Assembly (NCBI GenBank): GCA_937905835.1
Contig: CALCXK010000030.1
Location: 1 to 52,199, forward strand
Origin: an uncultured Ilumatobacter sp.
GTDB taxonomy: Bacteria; Actinomycetota; Acidimicrobiia; Acidimicrobiales; Ilumatobacteraceae
Reading direction: 5' to 3'
Length of the DNA stretch: 52,199 nucleotides
Under the pieces are notes generated by a model, which was given only the letters and a program-made list of their open reading frames with translations, was not told where the DNA came from and ran no database searches. The position numbers and the translations under genes were made by a program. This document shows positions 1 through 7,052 of the stretch, one piece after another (the stretch's first letter is position 1; the number at the start of each line of letters is the position of its first letter).

Positions 1-528
1 CAATGTCCCGTCCGGACCTACCGCAAGTTCGATTCCACGGACACAGCCGAGCAGAACGAACACAGTGAGGCTGTGCTGCAGCGGTTTCTGCAGGGCAATG
101 ACTTTGAGAGCACCGGCCGCCTGGGACCGGGGCAATTCAGGTGCCATATGAAGAACTTGCAGCCGCCACACTCGAAGCGATGGAGGCCGCCAGTCGGATC
201 ATCACGGGCGGCCAGTTACCGGACGACATCGCCGGTCGACGCGTCGGAAAGCCTGATCTGCTGATCCCCGCCGGTGTTAACGACGGCGCTTTGGTGCGAC
301 GCCCATGGGAGTCTGACGTTCTTAGACCTGCACATGGTTCCCAGAATGGAAACCTGCCGGAGGACGACGCTTACGCCAGCAGAGCGCTCAGCTGGGGTTC
401 CCTCGCGTCTCGGGGTCGCTTGAGATCGGCACGCCAACGTGCGCAGGTCGCATCAGAGGTCAACCGCAAGTTGAGCGCAGGACGCCGCCACGGAATCGCC
501 GAAAGAGTGTCCGGGCGACCCGCTGGAG
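1..528. other. Left edge, no supportable gene
   Basis: No reading frame here gives a recognisable protein. Forward frame 1 is open from the window edge to about 260, and a GTG at 141 opens a 141-codon frame whose first 50 residues have a normal acidic, alanine-rich composition. Its second half turns arginine- and glycine-rich, as expected of non-coding high-GC DNA. The stretch could be the decayed 3' end of a gene that begins outside the window, but I cannot name a family and do not call a CDS. Confidence 0.4.
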
Positions 529-1554
529 CTACCGGGTGCGGAGCGCGGGGTCGGACTTCTCGGTGAGAATTCCGTTGAGGTAGCACTCGGGCAGTGCCAT
601 CAACCCGGTGCGGGTCGGGCTGTCCGGGAGGACCGACAAGCAGGCGCTGGCCAGCTTGTTGTACTCGCCAATCCGGTCGAGGGTTTCGGTCACGGCGCCC
701 GAAGCGAGCACGCGTGCCTTGAGCTCGTCAGCTGCTTCCTGGCTGTCCTTGGCCCCAAGCATCAACGCCTTGAACCCATCTGGGTCAGCATCTTCGGCGA
801 GAGCGACGAGCACAGGGTACGTGTACACGCCCGACTTGGCGTCGTTGTTCACAGGCTTACCCATGAGCTCGTCGGTTGACACGAGGTCGAGCAGGTCGTC
901 GACCAGTTGGAACGCCATGCCAAATTGCATGCCGTACTCGGCGAGCGCCTCAGCCCGCTCGAGCTCGCCAACGCAGAGCGCACCGATATGGCAGCTCGCA
1001 CGGAGCAGCGCACCGGTCTTGCCGGCAATCGATGTGAGTGCCTGATCGGGGGTGCGGTCGACGTTGAATTCGTGCGCACCCTCAAGGCTTTGGCCATCGC
1101 AGAGATCGGAAATGGTGATCGCCAGGCTGAGGGCAACTTCCTTGGAGACACTGGCGGCCTCGATGCCGGCACGGGCCAACAGGAAGTCTCCGACGAGAAC
1201 GGCCTGATTGGCGCCTTCCCTCGAATTGATCGTTTCGACGCCACGACGCGTGTTGGCCTCGTCGATGATGTCGTCGTGTACGAGCGAACCGACATGCACC
1301 AATTCGACTGATGCTGCGCCGGACCGGACACGTTCGTCGAGCGGAGCAACCGAGCACTCGGGGAGCGCGGCCACCGCACTCGCAATGGTCAACAGCGGAC
1401 GGAGGCGCTTACCGCCCCCTTCGAGCATGCGAATGGCGGGCCCGGCGAGCTCAGCAGAGCCGTCGATCGTGCTGATCAGTTGGTCGGCAACGGCATCGAG
1501 AGCCTCAGGCAGCGATTCGAGCCCCAGGAGCTCAGCGAAGTCTCGAGCCTTCAT
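529..1554 (-). CDS. Polyprenyl diphosphate synthase (trans-isoprenyl synthetase family)
   Basis: This 341-residue protein should condense isopentenyl diphosphate onto an allylic primer to make an all-trans polyprenyl diphosphate, the side-chain precursor of menaquinone or a related lipid. Both aspartate-rich motifs are present: DDIID at residues 94-98 within LVHDDIIDEANTRRG, and DDLLD at 219-223 within FQLVDDLLD. The GGGKRLRP substrate-binding motif lies near residue 46. Length fits the family. The ATG start overlaps the stop of the upstream uppS by four bases (ATGA at 1551-1554), so the two are translationally coupled. Product chain length cannot be read reliably from the sequence. Family call is secure; the exact product is inference. 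Confidence 0.9.
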   Translation of the reverse strand: MKARDFAELLGLESLPEALDAVADQLISTIDGSAELAGPAIRMLEGGGKRLRPLLTIASAVAALPECSVAPLDERVRSGAASVELVHVGSLVHDDIIDEANTRRGVETINSREGANQAVLVGDFLLARAGIEAASVSKEVALSLAITISDLCDGQSLEGAHEFNVDRTPDQALTSIAGKTGALLRASCHIGALCVGELERAEALAEYGMQFGMAFQLVDDLLDLVSTDELMGKPVNNDAKSGVYTYPVLVALAEDADPDGFKALMLGAKDSQEAADELKARVLASGAVTETLDRIGEYNKLASACLSVLPDSPTRTGLMALPECYLNGILTEKSDPALRTR

Positions 1555-2303
1555 GATTCGGTGACAGCCTTTCCACCCTTACGGCGCTTACGAGTCTGGT
1601 ATTCGGCAACAGCGCTGTAAAAGTGGGCTCCAAGAAAATCAGGCCACAGCGTGTCGGTGTACACGAACTCCGAATAGGCGGTGTGCCACGGAAAATAGTT
1701 CGACAATCGTTGCTCAGACGACGTCCTGACCAGCAGGTCAATGTCAGGCATTTCTGGACAGTACAAGTACTTTCGGAAGTCATTCTCACTCAGCTGAGAG
1801 ACGTCCGTCTCACCCGCAGCGGCCAGTGTCATGGCCCGCAGAAGTTCGGCTCGCCCCCCGTAGTTAAAAGCGATCGCGAACTCGAGTTCGGTGTTGTGTG
1901 CGGTCATCGTCTCGCACTCGCGGAGCCAGTCTCGGCAGGCTGGCGGTATTCGAGGGTCATCGAGATCGCCGATGAAACGCAACCGGACACCGAGGTCGCG
2001 GAAGCGGTTGCGTTTCTCTTCGCGCAACAGCCATTCCTGCAGGCTCATCAGGAACTGCACTTCGGGAGCGGGGCGCGCCCAGTTCTCTGTGGAGAACGCA
2101 TAGACCGATAGCCATTGCACACCGAGTTCGAGACACGCATCAACTGCAGCATCGACCGAATCCTCGGCGGCAGCATGGCCTTTCGACCGATCAAGTTCGC
2201 GTGTCTGAGCCCAACGGCCGTTGCCATCCATGATGCATGACACGTGACTTGGGATCGGGCCGGTGCGAATGCTCTCGTGCTCCTCGGCTTCGACCATCCT
2301 CAT
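1551..2303 (-). CDS. uppS: Isoprenyl transferase (undecaprenyl/decaprenyl diphosphate synthase)
   Basis: This is a cis-prenyltransferase that makes the polyprenyl diphosphate lipid carrier for peptidoglycan and other wall polymers. The family signature MDGNGRWA, with its catalytic Asp, lies near the N-terminus. The inner motifs YAFSTENW and FAIAFNYGGR follow, and the C-terminal signature LVRTSSEQRLSNYFPW is intact. The open frame extends upstream to 2399, but the family normally begins shortly before the MDGNG motif. ATG codons at 2303 and 2297 are therefore better starts; I chose 2303 (250 residues). The stop overlaps the polyprenyl synthase start, so a trans- and a cis-prenyltransferase share one operon. 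Confidence 0.92.
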   Translation of the reverse strand: MRMVEAEEHESIRTGPIPSHVSCIMDGNGRWAQTRELDRSKGHAAAEDSVDAAVDACLELGVQWLSVYAFSTENWARPAPEVQFLMSLQEWLLREEKRNRFRDLGVRLRFIGDLDDPRIPPACRDWLRECETMTAHNTELEFAIAFNYGGRAELLRAMTLAAAGETDVSQLSENDFRKYLYCPEMPDIDLLVRTSSEQRLSNYFPWHTAYSEFVYTDTLWPDFLGAHFYSAVAEYQTRKRRKGGKAVTES

Positions 2304-2430
2304 GCGTACGACGCTACACGGACCACCTTGAACGCGTCGCTTGCCGACATCGTGCGGTCGACTGATCCCGTTAGCGACCAAATCGTGAGGTGACGCCACT
2401 ACAGACCCCTCTACTGAGGCGACGTTCTCG

Positions 2431-3333
2431 TCAGACGGAGAAACGCTTTTCGAGGTGACCGATCTCAGGGAGCCCGATGAGGTCAGTGAAATTGTCGAAC
2501 GGCATCAACTCGTCGGCGAACGGAGCAGGCGTGCCCGCTGCTGTAAGTTTGGTGAGGAAGTTCTGCATCGCAGCGGTCGCCGCGAGGAGCATTCCGATCG
2601 GCATGATGATCATTGCGAAACCGAGTGCTGCGATTTCCTCGTAGGTCAATGGCGGGGTCTTGCCACCTTCGGTCCAGTTGAACAGCAGGGGGACGCCAGC
2701 GAACTCCGTGGCGACGCGCTCGATTTCCTGCACGTCCTGCAATGCCTCGACGAACAGCATGTCAGCGCCTGCCTCCGCGTATGCCGTGGCGCGGCGAAGC
2801 GCTTCGTCCATGCCCAGCGGGGCGCGGGCGTCGGTCCGTGCAATCACCATGAAGTCGTCGTCTTGGCGGCTTGCGACTGCCGCACTGATCTTGCCGACCA
2901 TCACGCTGGCATCAACGATTCGTTTGTTCTCCATGTGTCCGCACTTCTTCGGCAGGATCTGGTCTTCGATGTGCAGCGCAGCGATGCCAGCTCGCTCGAA
3001 CTCCTGCACGCAGCGCACGACGTTGATCTGATTGCCATAACCGGTATCGGCGTCAGCAATGACCGGAAGATCGATGGCGGCGGTGATGCGTCGAGCATTG
3101 TCGACCATCTCGTTCATGCCAAGCAGCCCGACATCGGGGCGACCCAGCAGGGAGGCCGTGGTACCAAAGCCGGTCATGTACGCAGTGTCGAACCCCGCTT
3201 GCTCAATGAGCCGGGCACCGAGCGCGTCGTAGCAGCCGGGAGCGACGAGCGGCGCACGTTGCTCCGTCGCCGTGGTGAGGAGCTGCCGCAGGGCTGTGGG
3301 CCCCGCCGGTCGTTGCCGAAGAAGGTCTGACAT
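2431..3333 (-). CDS. Isocitrate lyase/PEP mutase family C-C lyase
   Basis: This 300-residue cytoplasmic enzyme belongs to the PEP mutase/isocitrate lyase superfamily, which cleaves or rearranges 2-hydroxy or 2-oxo dicarboxylic acids. Metal-binding DAD lies in VIADADTGYG (about residues 91-100). The catalytic-loop motif KKCGH has its cysteine near residue 131, as in lyases such as methylisocitrate lyase and unlike PEP mutase proper. The IARTDA motif follows. An in-frame TTG at 3342 could be used, but the ATG at 3333 is the simpler start. No prpC, prpD or aceB lies nearby, so the substrate (methylisocitrate, oxaloacetate or another) is open. Confidence 0.85.
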   Translation of the reverse strand: MSDLLRQRPAGPTALRQLLTTATEQRAPLVAPGCYDALGARLIEQAGFDTAYMTGFGTTASLLGRPDVGLLGMNEMVDNARRITAAIDLPVIADADTGYGNQINVVRCVQEFERAGIAALHIEDQILPKKCGHMENKRIVDASVMVGKISAAVASRQDDDFMVIARTDARAPLGMDEALRRATAYAEAGADMLFVEALQDVQEIERVATEFAGVPLLFNWTEGGKTPPLTYEEIAALGFAMIIMPIGMLLAATAAMQNFLTKLTAAGTPAPFADELMPFDNFTDLIGLPEIGHLEKRFSV

Positions 3334-3374
3334 GTTGGGCAACTTAGCCCTTGGTCAGCTCGCCGCCCTTGACG

Positions 3375-4805
3375 TCAGTAGCGACGCAGTTGGCGTTGGT
3401 GGCCGACAACCGCGAGTACCGCACTGACGACCAGCATGAGCAACGTAAGGCTCATACCGGCCGTGGTGACGGCGTGGGGCGTTGAGTCGCCGGCACCAAA
3501 GTTGCCTGCGGCGATGCCGAGCGGGAACGTGCCCATGTCAAGCAACGAGCTCACCCACAACCACAACGCCACGCTCACGCCACCAGCGGCCAGTCCGAGG
3601 CCGTACGCCCGCACGATCAGCAGGCCAAACACGATGGCTACTCCGATGAGCGCGAGTTGGATGAGCCGGCCCGCGAAATACAGGGTCGGCAGGTCGAAGA
3701 TCGGGCTGGCCGAGCGGTAATTGTTCTTGAACGTCGCGTTGCCTTCGGGCAGGAGCGGCCCTGCGATGAGGACGACTCCGCCGACTCCGCCGAGCGCTGC
3801 GATCCAAGGGTTGAGTGCCGGGCGACCGCCTGTGCTGAATGAACTCAGCGACGCGAGGAACCCGAGGAACCCGATTGCCGCCACGGCGACGATCAACCAG
3901 AAGCCGAGATCGCGTGTGACCTTCAGCGTGAATGCGAGGTCCGTGGTCTGGCGGGTGATCGACTCGGCTGACGCGATGCGTAGCTCGGCAAGGCCAGTGA
4001 CCATCGCGGCCCAACCGGTCAACGAGAGGCCCGCACCGCCGGCGAGGCCCGCACCCCAGCGGAAGCCGAAGCATGCGAGGAGGCCACCGAGCGCCATCAC
4101 CGTGGCACCGAAGAAGCCGGCGACAGCGAGGTTGGTGCCGAGCGTGTCGAGTGTGCGCACGCCGGTGGCGATGCCGTCGACCGGAGCCGAGGTGCGAATG
4201 TCGATGATGTCGGCGACTGCGGTCATCAAGACAGCGAGGGCACCGAAGAACGCCAAGATGAAGACGACCTTGACCTTGAACGGGTCGCGGCCTGGCGGGG
4301 ACTCGTACATGTCGCTCGAACCGTCGAACAGCGCCGGTACTTCGTCCGTGACCTCACCCGCTGCCGCCCCCGTCGTCTCAGTGTTGGCGGCGTCGAACTG
4401 CTGGAGCGGAATCTGCGTTGTCGCGAACACATCGACCAGCGGCGCGGCGGTGACCACATTCGGAACCCCATCTGTCGGCGGAGGGTCGGCTACAGGAGAT
4501 GTCAACGGAACGTCGCCGGTCGGCACGCCCCAGTCAGGGTCGGGAATCGGTGCCCGTGCAGTGATCTCTTGCGTCGGCCACGCAGCCATGTCAGGCAGTT
4601 CGTCGGCCGGGAGCGCCGCGAGTTGGTCGGCGACCGATTCAGGCAGGCCATCGTTGGGTGGGGAGGAGACGTCGGCCGGGTCAGCTGGCGACGAGGCGGC
4701 CGGGAGCGCCTCGGTCGGGTCGGTGACGCCAGCGAGCGAGTGCCCGCAGCCAGCACAGAACTTCTGATTCTCCTCGACCCTCTGGTCACACGATGGGCAA
4801 TACAT
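3375..4805 (-). CDS. Zinc-ribbon membrane protein of unknown function
   Basis: I do not recognise a named family for this 476-residue protein. The N-terminus is a zinc ribbon with cysteines at about residues 3, 6, 17 and 20 (CPSC and CAGC). A long linker rich in Pro, Ala, Asp and Thr runs to about residue 170. The C-terminal half holds about six to eight hydrophobic segments, for example around VVFILAFFGALAVLMTA, GFFGATVMALGGLLAC and LTLLMLVVSAVLAVVG, so it is an integral membrane protein with a cytoplasmic zinc ribbon. Neighbours do not suggest a role: gluQ starts on the other strand about 150 bp away. Confidence 0.75.
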   Translation of the reverse strand: MYCPSCDQRVEENQKFCAGCGHSLAGVTDPTEALPAASSPADPADVSSPPNDGLPESVADQLAALPADELPDMAAWPTQEITARAPIPDPDWGVPTGDVPLTSPVADPPPTDGVPNVVTAAPLVDVFATTQIPLQQFDAANTETTGAAAGEVTDEVPALFDGSSDMYESPPGRDPFKVKVVFILAFFGALAVLMTAVADIIDIRTSAPVDGIATGVRTLDTLGTNLAVAGFFGATVMALGGLLACFGFRWGAGLAGGAGLSLTGWAAMVTGLAELRIASAESITRQTTDLAFTLKVTRDLGFWLIVAVAAIGFLGFLASLSSFSTGGRPALNPWIAALGGVGGVVLIAGPLLPEGNATFKNNYRSASPIFDLPTLYFAGRLIQLALIGVAIVFGLLIVRAYGLGLAAGGVSVALWLWVSSLLDMGTFPLGIAAGNFGAGDSTPHAVTTAGMSLTLLMLVVSAVLAVVGHQRQLRRY

Positions 4806-4954
4806 GCAGATGACTGTACGAGGTGGGGCCCGCTCATATGGGCCGTGAGCGCGTCGGGTGATACTGGGTGGCCGCGGTCAGCGTCACACATCGAGAAAGC
4901 GGGTCATCCGATCAGGTCGACCCAGCTGGTTGCCGGACACGGCATGATGTGCAC

Positions 4955-5881
4955 ATGACTGGGCGGTTCGCGCCATCTCCGACGGGCGAGTTGCACCTTG
5001 GAAATCTTCGTACCGCTGTCGTGGCGTGGCTGTCGGCGCGTGCGGACGGACGCCCGTTCTTGGTGCGGATGGAAGATCTCGACCGCATGCAGGCGAGCCC
5101 CGAGCACGCAGCAGCGCAGCTCCGCGACATGGCCGAACTCGGCCTCGACTGGGACGGTGACGTCGTCAAACAGAGCGAGCGTTTTCACCTCTACGACGCG
5201 GCCATCGACCGACTCGCCGAGGCTGGCGCTGTGTACGAGTGCTTTTGCAGCCGTCGCGACATCCGCCACGACATCGAAGCCGCATCGAGGGCGCCGCACG
5301 GTCCGCCCGGCTCGTACCCGGGCACCTGCCGTGACCTGTCGGTCAGCGAGCTTGCCGCGCGTCGAGTATCGGGTCGTCCACCGGCACTCCGATTGCGGAC
5401 CGACCCTGGCACCTACGACTTCGTCGATCGACTCGTCGGACCGCAGTCTGGCGGTGTCGACGATGTTGTGCTGAGGCGCAATGATGGCGTGCCCGCATAC
5501 AACCTCGCTGTCGTCGTCGACGATGGGCTCCAGGGAGTCACCGATGTGGTGCGCGGCGACGACCTCTTGCCATCCACGCCGCGCCACGTGATGCTCCAGC
5601 AGATGCTCGGCATTGAGACGCCGAGCTACCTCCACATTCCGCTGGTCTTCGGGGGCGATGGCGAACGGTTGGCGAAGAGCCACGGGGCAACGACGCTTGC
5701 CGAACTGCGCGAAGCTGGTGTCTCTTCTGCCGCGGTCATGTCCTGGATCGGGTCGTCGCTTGAGTTGGCTGCGCCGGGTGAAGCTGTTGCTGTCGGTGAC
5801 CTCGTCGACCGATTCGATCCGACTGCGCTGCCAAGAGGCATCGTCGTTGCACCCGATTTTGTGGGGCACCCCGAGGATTGA
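4955..5881 (+). CDS. gluQ: Glutamyl-Q tRNA(Asp) synthetase
   Basis: GluQ-RS is a truncated glutamyl-tRNA synthetase paralogue that attaches glutamate to queuosine at position 34 of tRNA(Asp). The start MTGRFAPSPTGELHLGN carries the HIGH-type motif as HLGN (residues 14-17). RMEDLD follows, and the KMSKS equivalent is RLAKSHGA at about residue 240. A zinc site of the expected pattern is seen in CFCSRRD and later YPGTCRD. At 308 residues it lacks the anticodon-binding domain of GluRS, as the family should. The open frame reaches back to 4868, but the ATG at 4955 aligns with the conserved N-terminus. No other queuosine genes lie in the window. Confidence 0.93.
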   Translation: MTGRFAPSPTGELHLGNLRTAVVAWLSARADGRPFLVRMEDLDRMQASPEHAAAQLRDMAELGLDWDGDVVKQSERFHLYDAAIDRLAEAGAVYECFCSRRDIRHDIEAASRAPHGPPGSYPGTCRDLSVSELAARRVSGRPPALRLRTDPGTYDFVDRLVGPQSGGVDDVVLRRNDGVPAYNLAVVVDDGLQGVTDVVRGDDLLPSTPRHVMLQQMLGIETPSYLHIPLVFGGDGERLAKSHGATTLAELREAGVSSAAVMSWIGSSLELAAPGEAVAVGDLVDRFDPTALPRGIVVAPDFVGHPED

Positions 5882-6013
5882 CCGTCACAATTTGGGCCCG
5901 TTCGCCGATCCGCACGTTCTTCTGGCGACGGACAATTGAAATTGTTTCAAACGGTCTGAAGATCACTGGAATTGACGATTTCACTGGATCCCAGACGGCT
6001 AATATCACTGTCA

Positions 6014-6922
6014 ATGGCACCTGAAGATCGTCGAACAGCGCGCATCGGATGCGCAGTCATCTTTGGCGTTGTCGCGTTTGTCGGCTGCTCCACGGCGCTG
6101 ACGAGCGGTGACGGCAGCGGCGCCGTGATTGCCGACACCACAGCAGCGCCGACCAGCACCATTGCGTCGCCGCAGACAACCATCGCTCCGGCTACCACGG
6201 TGGTACCGCAGACAACCGAGGCCTCGACAACCACAACGACGGTCACACTGCCGGCCAATCTCGTCGCAGTCGCCGTACTCGATCCGCCGATCCCCGCGCT
6301 CGGCACCTCCGACGGCGCCGAAACGGTACGCCTACAGAACCGACTTCAGGAGCTTGGCTTTTGGGTCGTCGCCGACGACGGCGACTACGGCCTCACTACT
6401 CGTCAGGCAGTCATGGCCTTCGAGAAATACATGGGCTTCGACAACCCAGACGGCAAGCTCGACGGACAGACCGCTACAGCGATTTCGAACATGGACCTGC
6501 GCCCTAGGGCTCGTGCCAACTCCGGCACACTCGTCGAGATCGACAAAGCCAAGCAGCTGCTCTTCTTCGTCGTCGACGGTCGCACCGAATACATCCTGAA
6601 TACTTCAACCGGCAACGGCGAGGCCTATGAAGAGCCCGACCAGAACACACCCGGTGAAATCCAGAGAGGCATAGCGCTCACCCCGAGCGGCCTCCACCAC
6701 GTCAACCGCGAACGGCCCGAAGGCTGGTGGGAAGGCGATCTCGGCCAGATCTACCGCCCCAAATACTTCGTCGGTGGCATCGCTGTACACGGCTCAAATT
6801 CGATCCCGAATTATCCGGCTTCCCACGGCTGCGTACGCGTGAGCGTGCCAGCAATGGACTGGATCTGGCAGATCGGCATCATGCCGCTCGAGACCCCCGT
6901 CTGGGTCCACGACGGCGCCTGA
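6014..6922 (+). CDS. L,D-transpeptidase lipoprotein with peptidoglycan-binding domain
   Basis: This predicted exported protein should form 3-3 peptidoglycan cross-links or anchor proteins to the wall. The 302-residue product starts with a basic stretch, a hydrophobic core and a lipobox ending FVGCS, which suggests lipid attachment. A Thr/Ala-rich linker follows. Residues about 95-160 form a peptidoglycan-binding domain (VRLQNRLQELGFW, DDGDYGLTTRQAV). The C-terminal YkuD domain has the catalytic motif SHGCVRVS with cysteine near residue 273 and the upstream HGS. The frame is open from a TTG at 5972, but the ATG at 6014 places the signal sequence correctly. An inverted repeat TTGAAA-N3-TTTCAA lies at 5936-5950 upstream. 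Confidence 0.9.
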   Translation: MAPEDRRTARIGCAVIFGVVAFVGCSTALTSGDGSGAVIADTTAAPTSTIASPQTTIAPATTVVPQTTEASTTTTTVTLPANLVAVAVLDPPIPALGTSDGAETVRLQNRLQELGFWVVADDGDYGLTTRQAVMAFEKYMGFDNPDGKLDGQTATAISNMDLRPRARANSGTLVEIDKAKQLLFFVVDGRTEYILNTSTGNGEAYEEPDQNTPGEIQRGIALTPSGLHHVNRERPEGWWEGDLGQIYRPKYFVGGIAVHGSNSIPNYPASHGCVRVSVPAMDWIWQIGIMPLETPVWVHDGA

Positions 6923-6949
6923 TCTCGGGCCAGCATGAAGCGTGTCCGA

Positions 6950-6974
6950 TTCCCCTCGGGTCAAAAGTGGACAT
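6950..6974 (+). repeat. 25-bp intergenic repeat, copy 1
   Basis: These 25 bases (beginning TTCCCCTCGGG and ending AAGTGGACAT) occur again, identical, at 21198-21222. Both copies lie 20-30 bases downstream of a forward-strand stop codon, in the same orientation. The bases before this copy (GTCCGATT) pair only imperfectly with the AAGTGGAC end, while copy 2 forms a perfect 8-bp stem. Confidence 0.8.
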
Positions 6975-7052
6975 TGACGGGAGCGCGGCTGAGTTTTGAC
7001 TTCCTGGCTGCGGAACGAGGCGCGGTGCGGCGAGCCTGTCAGAATCTGGCTC

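Noticed and set aside
2455..3330. 291-codon forward frame opposite the PEP-mutase-family gene
   Set aside because: Composition is Arg/Cys/His-rich with no family match, while the minus strand has clear catalytic motifs.
3721..4767. 348-codon forward frame opposite the zinc-ribbon protein
   Set aside because: Ser/Pro/Ala/Thr-rich antisense of a low-complexity linker and hydrophobic helices; no start signal.
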